Assembly: GCA_900556135.1 (NCBI GenBank) | Contig: USNR01000007.1 | Span: forward strand, 1 to 49,061 | Length of the DNA: 49,061 nucleotides | Direction: 5' to 3' | Source of the DNA: an uncultured Clostridium sp. | Lineage (GTDB): Bacteria; Bacillota; Clostridia; TANB77; CAG-508 | Part shown: one piece after another, positions 41,642-49,061 of the stretch | Position numbering within the stretch: the stretch's first letter is position 1 | Layout of the letters: every line of letters starts with the position of its first letter | Made by a program: the position numbers and the translations under genes | The notes under the pieces: model-generated | Databases searched by the model: none | What the model was told of the DNA's origin: nothing | What the model saw: the letters and a program-made list of their open reading frames with translations, nothing else

Positions 41642-43861
41642 TTAATGCAAATCGCTTGTTACTTCCTGAAGGGTAACTTTTATTACAGAACCTTCTTCAA
41701 TAGCTGTACCAGAAGATACATCTTGACTTACAACTGTACCAGTTCCGATAGCTTGAATGTTTAGGTTTCTTGCCTTTAAAGCTGCTCTAGCTTCTGATAA
41801 TGTTTTGCCTTTTAAGTCTGGAACAGAGGTTGATACAGAATCCGTTGTTTCTGAATAGATTTTTACAATTCCATTTTTTTGCAAAGATACACCAGCTTTT
41901 GGCATTTGTGATGTTACAAGTTCAGATGAATCGGCCTTTGTTATGCAAGTTAAGCCTAGGTTCTCTAAAAGAGACTTAGCTTCTGATACTGTTTTGCTTT
42001 TTAAGTCTGGTATTGTTATTGAATTATCATCAGCGTTTGACTCTGTTGCGTCATTTGAAGGAATTCCAAGGTATGGAAGTACTTCACTTAGAACCTGAGA
42101 TACAACAGGAGCTGCGATTTTTCCTCCGTAATAATCGCCTCCTTGAGGTCCGAATAATGTTAAAAGAGCAACAACTTTTGTGTTTTCAACAGGTGCTATT
42201 GCTAAGAAAGATGCAGTATATCCATCTTCTTCATGGTTTACAGCTGGTTCAGAAGTTCCTGTTTTTCCACCTATTGTGTATCCAGCTACTGCACCAGATT
42301 GGCCACCACCATCAGTTACAACAGATTGCATCATATTGCAAACTAAATTTGCTGTTTCAGAAGATACTACTTGTCGTACTTCAGTTGTTCCAATATTTGT
42401 TACAGCTCCTGTATCAGGATTTTCTATTTTTGTTACAAGTCTAGGTTGAACTAAAACACCGTCATTTGCAATTGCGCAAGCAGCTGTTATCATTTGCAAA
42501 GGAGTGATATTAAATCTTTGACCAAAGCTTGTTGTTGCCAACTCTACGGGACCAACATCTTCTAACTTATGGAAATTGCTAGAAGATTCGCCAGATGTTG
42601 CAATTCCAGTTTTATTAAAAAATCCAAATGCTTCTATATACTTGTAAAATGTTTCTGCGCCAATACGTTGAACTAATTGAATAAGAGCAGGGTTACAAGA
42701 ATTTTCAAGGGCATTTCTTAAAGATTGACTTCCATGTCCAACGGTTCTAGTACAGTGAATTTTTACTCCATAAACATCCTGATAGCCTGTACAATTGAAA
42801 TCCCCAGCAGTATCACTTTTTACAACGTTTTCCTCTAAACCTGTTGATGCTGTTATGATTTTAAATACAGAACCAGGTTCGTAAGTATCTGAAACAGCTT
42901 TGTTTCTGTACATTTTGTATAAGCTATTGGTTTTCTCTTCACTAGAAAGAGTATCCCAAGTTGCAGATAATGCAGTATTAGGCTCAAAAGGTGTATTTAA
43001 GTTGTAATCTGGATATGTAGCCATCGCTAAAATGTCACCAGTTGAAGGATCCATTAAAATCATACATCCACCATTTTTACAATTATTCTCATCAACAGCT
43101 TGCTTTAAATATTTTTCAACAATAGTTTGAATGTTTGCATCTATCGACAAAGTTATATTACTTCCATTTTCTGGAGCAACATATGTTTCGTTATCATCCG
43201 GTATTGAATCTTGAGTTGCATCTATAGATGTTATAACTCTACCAGGAGTACCAGTTAATGTGCTATCCCAATAATATTCGACACCTGCTAAACCATTATT
43301 ATCGCTGCCACAAAAGCCAAGTAAATTTGAAGCTAAAGTTGAGTAAGGATAATATCTTTTAGTATCCTCATCTATATTTATTCCAGAAGATATTTTATTA
43401 TCTTCCATCCATTTTTGCAATTTTTCTACCTTATCGGTTTCAACTTTTTTTGCTATAACTTCAACAGAATTAACGCTTGTAACTTTAACTAATGTTTCAT
43501 CATAATCTAATTCTAAAATATCAGATAAAGCTCTAGCAACTTTTTCTTTTAAAGCATTAGTTTTTTCTGCATCGTTTTTTACTGCAATCAAAGAAGGATT
43601 AATACTGATAGTATCAACTTGAACACTTACAGCTAATGTTTTCCCAGTTTGATCGTAAACAGTTCCTCTTTTGGCACTTATTATTGTGCTTGAAGTTATT
43701 TGCTTATAAGCCATTTCTTTTAAATAATTTCCTTTTACAAATTGAAGATAAAATAACCTTCCAATTAAAGCAAAAACAAATAAAAGAAAAACAACAGCAA
43801 ACCATTTTAAGTGCTTAGATTTATTTTCAATTTTTACTATTCTATTATTTTTTGTTTTCAT
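41642..43861 (-). CDS. PASTA-domain penicillin-binding transpeptidase (SpoVD/PBP2-like)
   Basis: This ~739-aa class B PBP has one N-terminal membrane span (about 22-42), a dimerisation domain (AKRGTVYDQTGKTLA near 69) and a transpeptidase domain. That domain has SVFK (nucleophile Ser in EPGSVFKIITA), SCN and KTGT (IGGKTGTSEP), and two PASTA domains close the protein (about 612-672 and 678-735). The PASTA pair resembles SpoVD or FtsI/PBP2B of Bacillota; the locus does not decide between division and sporulation. The start is uncertain: ATG 43861 is 14 nt after aaagga, while GTG 43873 is only 2 nt after it. Confidence 0.92.
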   Translation of the reverse strand: MKTKNNRIVKIENKSKHLKWFAVVFLLFVFALIGRLFYLQFVKGNYLKEMAYKQITSSTIISAKRGTVYDQTGKTLAVSVQVDTISINPSLIAVKNDAEKTNALKEKVARALSDILELDYDETLVKVTSVNSVEVIAKKVETDKVEKLQKWMEDNKISSGINIDEDTKRYYPYSTLASNLLGFCGSDNNGLAGVEYYWDSTLTGTPGRVITSIDATQDSIPDDNETYVAPENGSNITLSIDANIQTIVEKYLKQAVDENNCKNGGCMILMDPSTGDILAMATYPDYNLNTPFEPNTALSATWDTLSSEEKTNSLYKMYRNKAVSDTYEPGSVFKIITASTGLEENVVKSDTAGDFNCTGYQDVYGVKIHCTRTVGHGSQSLRNALENSCNPALIQLVQRIGAETFYKYIEAFGFFNKTGIATSGESSSNFHKLEDVGPVELATTSFGQRFNITPLQMITAACAIANDGVLVQPRLVTKIENPDTGAVTNIGTTEVRQVVSSETANLVCNMMQSVVTDGGGQSGAVAGYTIGGKTGTSEPAVNHEEDGYTASFLAIAPVENTKVVALLTLFGPQGGDYYGGKIAAPVVSQVLSEVLPYLGIPSNDATESNADDNSITIPDLKSKTVSEAKSLLENLGLTCITKADSSELVTSQMPKAGVSLQKNGIVKIYSETTDSVSTSVPDLKGKTLSEARAALKARNLNIQAIGTGTVVSQDVSSGTAIEEGSVIKVTLQEVTSDLH

Positions 43862-44018
43862 TTGATTTTTCACATTCCTTTCGGGTAAAAGTCTCTATGC
43901 AGATTAAAAAATCTTGTAATTAAAATGATATAAAAAAATAAATTTTAAAAACTGCATAAAATACAAGAATATTCTATATTAAATATGTTAAAAAATCAAG
44001 AAAAATCACTATAAAATG

Positions 44019-44047
44019 TTGAAAAAAAAATAATAATGTAATATAAT
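44019..44047 (+). promoter_or_regulatory. Promoter of the large surface protein
   Basis: TTGAAA (44019-44024) and TATAAT (44042-44047) are 17 bp apart; the start codon lies 87 nt downstream. Confidence 0.7.
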
Positions 44048-44133
44048 AAAATAGAATGGTTTTATAGTTGAAAATAAAAAACAACACTAAAACTTATTCT
44101 TAAAGAATAAAATAAGATAAAGGATGTAAAGTT

Positions 44134-47100
44134 ATGAAAAGATTAAAAAGCATTTTATTGATTTCAATAGTAACTATCTTCATGTTAGGACTATTAGGAA
44201 CTGCGAACAAGGTTAATGCTGAGTCGGCAGGACCAATTTATTTAGGAATAATAGCTTTAAGAAATTCAGGATATGGCTATATGCAATCAGAAAAAAAGGT
44301 TTGGAAAATTGCACAATATGATAGCTTATCAGATACCACAGCAGATACAAGTGACTTAATATACTGTATAAAAGCTGGTGCTGGTTTTGGATCACAAGAT
44401 TCAACAACAGCTATAAAAGCATATAACCAAAGATTCAATTTAAAAGATACAAGTACAATATCAAGTCCATATATTGACGTATTACCTACAGGGGAGAATT
44501 ACAATAAGTTAATATGGATGATGGATCATATATATACAGGTATAGGTCAAAATAATGAAACAGCTAGAAATGAATATTTAAAAAATGTAATACCAACAGA
44601 AAGTTATGAATTATTAACTGATGATGATATAGATGTTATTCAACAATTGGCAATATGGTACTTTACAAATCCAACAGGGGATTATCATTATGATAATATC
44701 GAATTATATATAAACTCTATTGCAGGAACAGATGCAGATTATAAAACATTTGAAGATTTGTTTGGAGATAACGGATGGGCTAGACAAGATGCTGCAAAGG
44801 CATTGTATAATTATTTTATAACAGAAGCAGACGGAAACTACACAAGTACAAATAATACAACAACTCCAATCTCATTTGAAAAATCTAATGCAACAATGCA
44901 AGTAGTTGGAAGTGATTATGTTGCGGGTCCATACAAAATAACTCAACTATTAAATGTAGATTACACAATAACAGCAACTTATAAAAATTATGGAACGCAA
45001 GATGCAATAACACCAACAATAGGAGTAAAAGATAGTTCGGGAAATATAGTGTCAACAAGTAAAACATTAAAAGAATTAGTTGGAACAGAATTTTATTTAA
45101 TGATGCCAGTAAGTTCTGGAATAAAAGGTATAGATATATCAATTAATACATCATACACAAGCAGAACAGCAACTTATTGGTCAGTGGAAAATGCACCATC
45201 AACAGAACAACCAGTTGTAATTGTAAAAGATACACCATATAATTTCTCTGATACAGCATCAATTGTTGTTGTTGTTGAAAAACCATTTGACTTAGCATTA
45301 AGAAAATTTATTACGAATATAAATGGAACAGAAATAACAAATAGAATACCAAATCCAGATATAACAGCATTAGCAGCAGGAACAGCAACAACAGCTACAT
45401 ACAATCATACAAAAGAACCATTAAAAGTATCTATAGGAGATACAGTAATCTATACAATAAGAGTATACAATGAAGGTGAAGTAGATGGTTATGTAACAGA
45501 AATAACAGACCATTTGCCAGAACAATTAGAATATATTGTAGATGATGAGTTAAACATCAAATATGGATGGAAATTAGCAAGTAGCACGGACTTAAGAACA
45601 ATAAAAACATCATACCTATCAGCAGATAATGAAACAACTAGTGGAGAAAACAAAATTAAAGCATTTGATGGAACAACATTATCATATAAAGATGTACAGA
45701 TAAAATGTAAGGTAGTGTCAACAAATCCTATGGCAAGCAAGATTACAAATATAGCAGACATAACAGGATTTACAGATGGAGAAGGCAACACAGTAGTAGA
45801 CAGAGATTCACAGGCTGGAAATGTTACTTTGCCAACAGGTGAAGAATTAGAAAATTATAAAGATAAAGAAATTGCAAGAGGCGAAGAATATATACCAGGA
45901 CAACAAGATGATGATGACTTTGAAAAAGTAATGTTAAAAGAATTTGACTTAGCATTAAGAAAGTTTATCACAGGAGTTAATGAAACAGAAATAACAAGTA
46001 GAATACCAAATCCAGATGTAACAGCATTAAAAAATGGAACAGCAACAACGGCTACATATAATCATACTAAAAATCCAATAAAAGTTGAAGTTGGAGACAC
46101 AGTTATTTATACAATAAGAATATATAATGAAGGTGAAGTAGATGGTTATGCAAATGAAATAACAGACCACTTACCAGAACAATTGGAATTTTTACCAGAC
46201 AATGAAATTAATAAGGAATATAAATGGACTGTTGATGCAAACAATAATAAAGTTGTAAAAACAACATACCTATCTAAAAATAATGGAACAAGCAATTTGA
46301 TAAAAGCATTTGATGGAACAACACTATCATATAAAGATGTAAAAATTGCATGTAAAGTAGTAGAAACAAATCCAATGGTAGAAAAGATAACAAATATTGC
46401 AGATATAACAGATTTTGTAAATTCAAATGGTGAAGAAGTAAAGGATAGAGATTCAGAGAAAAACAATGTTGAAATTCCAGCTGACTTACCAGGTTACAAA
46501 GACAATGAAATAGCTAAGGATTATGTACCAGGACAACAAGATGATGATGACTTTGAAAAAGTAATGTTAAAGGAATTTGACCTAGCATTAAGAAAATTCA
46601 TTACAAATGTTAATGGAAAAGAAATAACAAGTAGGATTCCAATCGTAGATACAACAGCATTAAAAGCAGGAACAGCAACAACAGCTACATACAACCATTC
46701 AAAAGAACCTGTAAATGTATCAATAGGAAATATAGTTGTATATACAATAAGAGTATATAATGAAGGCGAAGTAGATGGTTATGCAAATGAAATAACAGAT
46801 TATTTACCAGACCAATTAGAATTTTTACCAGACAATGAGATAAACAAAGAATATGGATGGAAAGTTGATGAAACAAATTCAAAAATTGTAAAAACAGCTT
46901 ACTTGTCAAAAGATAATGAAACAACAGATGGAGAAAACAAAATAGCAGCATTTGATGGTGAGAAATTATCATATAAAGATGTAAAAATTGCATGTAAAGT
47001 AGTAGAAACAAATCCAATGGTAAAGAAAATAACAAACATAGCAGATATAACAGACTTTACTAACGGAAATGGAGAAAGTGTAAAAGATAGAGACTCTAGC

Positions 47101-48438
47101 AAAGATAATGTAGAAATTCCATCAGACTTACCAGGATATAAAGATGATGAAATTAATAAAGATTATGTTCCAGGACAAGAAGATGATGATGACTTTGAAA
47201 AAGTTGCATTAAAAGAATTTGATTTAGCATTAAGAAAATTCATTACAGCTGTAAATGAAACAGAGGTTACAACAAGATATCCAGTGTTTAGTATAGATGA
47301 AAATGGAAATTACATATATACACATACAAAAGAACCAGTGCTAGTAACAAACAGCAATATTGTAACATATACAATAAGAGTATATAACGAAGGCGAAATC
47401 AATGGATATGCAAATCTAATAAAGGATGATATTCCAGATGGTTTAGAGTTTTTACCAGATAATGAAACTAACACAGAATATAGATGGAAGATGTTAGATG
47501 AAGATGGCAATGAAACAGATGATGTTGAAAATGCAGAATCTATAGTAACAGATTACTTATCAAAGGAACAAGAAAAAACTGAAAAAGAAAATCTACTATT
47601 AGCATTTAATAAGGAAACAATGAAAGAACCAGATTATAAAGAAGTAAAAGTTGCATTTAAAGTGGTTGAATCAAATAAATCAGACAGAATAATAATTAAT
47701 CAAGCACAAATTACAGACGATAAAGATGAAGATGGCAATGAAGTAACAGATAAAGATTCAACACCAGACAAATGGATTGATGGTGAAGATGATCAAGATA
47801 TAGAGAAAATAAAAGTTCAATATTTTGATTTAGCATTAAGAAAATGGGTAACACAAGCAATCGTGATTGAAAATGGAAAAGAAACTGTAACAGAAACAGG
47901 TCACAAAGCAGAAGATGATCCAGAAGGAATTGTAAAAGTAGATTTAAAGAAGAAAAATATCAATTCGGTAACAGTAAAATTCAGATATAGCATACGCGTT
48001 ACAAATGAAGGCCAAATAGCAGGATATGTAAAAGAAATTAAAGATTATATACCAGATGGACTAAAATTTGTAGCAGAAGATAATCCTCAATGGACACAAA
48101 TTGAAGATGGAATAATCACAACAGACCAAGCAAAAGACGTACTATTACAACCAGGAGAAAGTACAGAAGTTGAAGTTTTATTAACTTGGATAAATGATTC
48201 AAACAATATGGGATTAAAAGTAAACGTTGCAGAAATAAGCAAGGACTATAATGAATTTGATGCACCAGATATAGATTCAACACCAGATAACAAAAAAGAC
48301 GGAGAAGATGATATTGACGATGCACCAGTAATGTTATCAGTAGCAACAGGAGAAGTTAAAAAATATGTATTAATTACAGGAACTGTATTAATAATATTAG
48401 CAAGCGGAGTTGCTTTGATAAAGAAATATGTAATTTAA
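44134..48438 (+). CDS. Large repeat-containing surface protein with N-terminal thioester domain
   Basis: This 1434-aa protein has a signal peptide (cleavage near KVNA-ES, residue ~30). Residues about 40-240 resemble a thioester domain: Cys78 in LIYCIKAG and Gln171 in QQLAIW would form the internal thioester used for covalent host attachment. About 140 residues of beta-type sequence lead into five repeats of roughly 200-220 residues, each starting FDLALRKFIT or a variant (Phe at 385, 604, 815, 1029, 1231). They carry YTIRVYNEGE and ITDHLPEQLEF, a DUF11-like/isopeptide-type Ig fold. Linkers read YVPGQQDDDDFEK. The C-terminus has one membrane span and KKYVI but no LPxTG. It is probably a wall- or membrane-anchored adhesin stalk. 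Confidence 0.88.
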   Translation: MKRLKSILLISIVTIFMLGLLGTANKVNAESAGPIYLGIIALRNSGYGYMQSEKKVWKIAQYDSLSDTTADTSDLIYCIKAGAGFGSQDSTTAIKAYNQRFNLKDTSTISSPYIDVLPTGENYNKLIWMMDHIYTGIGQNNETARNEYLKNVIPTESYELLTDDDIDVIQQLAIWYFTNPTGDYHYDNIELYINSIAGTDADYKTFEDLFGDNGWARQDAAKALYNYFITEADGNYTSTNNTTTPISFEKSNATMQVVGSDYVAGPYKITQLLNVDYTITATYKNYGTQDAITPTIGVKDSSGNIVSTSKTLKELVGTEFYLMMPVSSGIKGIDISINTSYTSRTATYWSVENAPSTEQPVVIVKDTPYNFSDTASIVVVVEKPFDLALRKFITNINGTEITNRIPNPDITALAAGTATTATYNHTKEPLKVSIGDTVIYTIRVYNEGEVDGYVTEITDHLPEQLEYIVDDELNIKYGWKLASSTDLRTIKTSYLSADNETTSGENKIKAFDGTTLSYKDVQIKCKVVSTNPMASKITNIADITGFTDGEGNTVVDRDSQAGNVTLPTGEELENYKDKEIARGEEYIPGQQDDDDFEKVMLKEFDLALRKFITGVNETEITSRIPNPDVTALKNGTATTATYNHTKNPIKVEVGDTVIYTIRIYNEGEVDGYANEITDHLPEQLEFLPDNEINKEYKWTVDANNNKVVKTTYLSKNNGTSNLIKAFDGTTLSYKDVKIACKVVETNPMVEKITNIADITDFVNSNGEEVKDRDSEKNNVEIPADLPGYKDNEIAKDYVPGQQDDDDFEKVMLKEFDLALRKFITNVNGKEITSRIPIVDTTALKAGTATTATYNHSKEPVNVSIGNIVVYTIRVYNEGEVDGYANEITDYLPDQLEFLPDNEINKEYGWKVDETNSKIVKTAYLSKDNETTDGENKIAAFDGEKLSYKDVKIACKVVETNPMVKKITNIADITDFTNGNGESVKDRDSSKDNVEIPSDLPGYKDDEINKDYVPGQEDDDDFEKVALKEFDLALRKFITAVNETEVTTRYPVFSIDENGNYIYTHTKEPVLVTNSNIVTYTIRVYNEGEINGYANLIKDDIPDGLEFLPDNETNTEYRWKMLDEDGNETDDVENAESIVTDYLSKEQEKTEKENLLLAFNKETMKEPDYKEVKVAFKVVESNKSDRIIINQAQITDDKDEDGNEVTDKDSTPDKWIDGEDDQDIEKIKVQYFDLALRKWVTQAIVIENGKETVTETGHKAEDDPEGIVKVDLKKKNINSVTVKFRYSIRVTNEGQIAGYVKEIKDYIPDGLKFVAEDNPQWTQIEDGIITTDQAKDVLLQPGESTEVEVLLTWINDSNNMGLKVNVAEISKDYNEFDAPDIDSTPDNKKDGEDDIDDAPVMLSVATGEVKKYVLITGTVLIILASGVALIKKYVI

Positions 48439-48444
48439 TATAAA
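48431..48444. other. Composition break / probable sequence junction
   Basis: To the left is AT-rich DNA ending the surface protein stop codon; to the right is clearly GC-richer DNA. The permease reading frame on the minus strand loses all homology-like sequence exactly here, after LINGVVYIKL, within the AT-only stretch taatttaatataaa. It has no proper 3' end. Confidence 0.65.
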
Positions 48445-48775
48445 CCACACCATTGATGAGACCAATGATCGTACCACAGATCAGCGGTGCAATGATAAGA
48501 CCGGCATAACCGAATTTCTCACTTGCATTGCAGGCGATAATGGATGAAAGTACGATATTGGCACCAACACTCATATCGAAAGGTCCCATTACGCAGATAA
48601 AGTAGAGGCCGCATCCGCCAACTGCGTAAATTAATGCTGATTTCATGTAAGTGGCCAGTTTCTCCGGGGAACCGAAAGTAGTCGGTGCAAGTACTTTAAA
48701 TACTGCCCAGAAAACTACAAGCATAAGAACCAGAAGGCCGATTCCATAATACTGGCTTTGTTTGAGTTTTTTCAT
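48431..48775 (-). CDS. Sugar ABC transporter permease (RbsC-like), truncated
   Basis: The first 115 residues of a ribose/galactose-type ABC permease (BPD_transp_2 family) remain: an initial membrane span (YYGIGLLVLMLVVFWAVF), LIYAVGGCGLYFICVMGPFDMSVGANI (in two parts) and PLICGTIIGLINGVVYIK. The FDMSVG motif corresponds to the conserved IDLSVG. Full-length relatives have ~320-340 residues; the remainder is missing at the junction. The start is ATG 48775, eight bases after aaggag; an ATG at 48781 is too close. Codon use differs from the rest of the window. Confidence 0.8.
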
Positions 48776-48887
48776 AACCATTTCTCCTTATCCATTTCTC
48801 CGCCCGCCAAAAGCAGGAGGTCAGACGCTTCCTCAGGGTTTGGCCTTTTGCTTCGAGCGGGCACTGACAATTACCTCTTAAAAGTTT

Positions 48888-48919
48888 CTCCACTGCCCTT
48901 TGGAGAAAAGGCAGTGGAG
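48888..48919 (-). other. Strong intercistronic hairpin
   Basis: The perfect 10-bp GC-rich stem ctccactgcc / ggcagtggag lies between the upstream partial gene and the permease gene. On the minus strand it is followed by acttttaag. It may attenuate or stabilise the mRNA after the upstream gene. Confidence 0.7.
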
Positions 48920-48934
48920 CATAAGTTCATCATA

Positions 48935-49061
48935 TTAGTTGCTGTGACGGGAAATAACATCTTCAATAGAAAGTGATGTAGCTGCTTTGTTCAGATCATC
49001 AAAGCTGTATCCAGCCATTTCTACGATTTCTTCATCTGTATAAGGATCAGCATCTACAAAG
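48935..49061 (-). CDS. 3' end of an unidentified gene upstream of the permease
   Basis: Forty-one C-terminal residues (ending LSIEDVISRHSN) run in from the window edge. The segment is acidic (YTDEEIVEMAGYSFDDL) and helical. It probably belongs to the same transport operon as the permease, for example its binding protein or ATPase, but the fragment is too short to name. Codon use is GC-richer, like the permease. Confidence 0.55.
   Translation of the reverse strand, partial: FVDADPYTDEEIVEMAGYSFDDLNKAATSLSIEDVISRHSN

Noticed and set aside
42013..42449. Plus-strand ORFs of 143 and 89 codons opposite the penicillin-binding protein gene
   Set aside because: They are antisense shadows of a clearly conserved transpeptidase domain and lack ribosome binding sites.
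45286..48000. CRISPR-like or tandem DNA repeat array
   Set aside because: The periodicity of ~610-660 bp comes from protein domain repeats within one reading frame; there are no short direct repeats with unique spacers anywhere in the window.

Overview
The window is about 49 kb of strongly AT-rich DNA. It starts inside a 23S rRNA gene and carries standard Bacillota housekeeping neighbourhoods: rpmG-secE-nusG-rplKAJL, serS-engB, yqzL-recO and a yqfC-yqfD-ybeY-dgkA string. It also has sporulation-associated genes (bofA, pdaA, yqfC, yqfD), a serine T-box and an agr quorum-sensing locus. Together these point to a low-GC, probably spore-forming member of the Clostridia. The repeated FDLALRKFIT surface protein and the prepilin-like FGE-fold protein suggest an uncultivated gut-type lineage, but the sequence alone does not fix the species.

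Layout. 1-1200: 3' end of 23S, then 5S rRNA. 1262-3259: an unknown 440-aa protein and a flavin-reductase-like protein. 3310-5380: a small GC-richer gene, a 216-bp segment bounded by 27-bp inverted repeats with a promoter inside, a possible leader ORF, and a prepilin-like surface protein ending in an FGE/C-type-lectin-like domain. 5420-9392: translation/secretion operon with an L10 leader. 9454-13243: two paralogous small genes with copied promoter, leader and terminator, flanking a membrane protein and a PstS-like protein. 13222-14940 (minus): plsX, tRNA-Cys, tRNA-Gly and a decayed tRNA-Gly. 14951-19229: RNase J, GltX, DUF951. 19286-21914 (minus): a GC-richer small gene, engB, serS and its T-box. 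22023-25920: NCX-type exchanger, yaaL-bofA, glmS and another GC-richer small gene. 26041-29993: uvrC, a methyltransferase and a RluA-type pseudouridine synthase. 30245-33200: agrBD facing agrAC. 33493-39555: pdaA, yqfCD, a helical protein, ybeY, a DgkA-PAP2 fusion and a DUF3048 protein. 39562-43861 (minus): recO, yqzL, era and a PASTA penicillin-binding protein. 44019-48438: a 1434-aa thioester-type surface adhesin.

From about 48440 to the end the base composition changes abruptly. This part holds a truncated sugar ABC permease and the tail of another gene, both with different codon use, which looks like a chimeric contig end or a recent junction.

The most interesting region is 3674-5345. 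An apparently invertible promoter cassette sits upstream of a surface protein whose last ~40 residues look like a diversity-generating-retroelement variable region. No recombinase and no reverse transcriptase lie in the window, so both activities would have to act from elsewhere. The other cell-surface themes are the agr locus, with an unusual convergent layout and a peptide that may form a larger ring, and the thioester adhesin.
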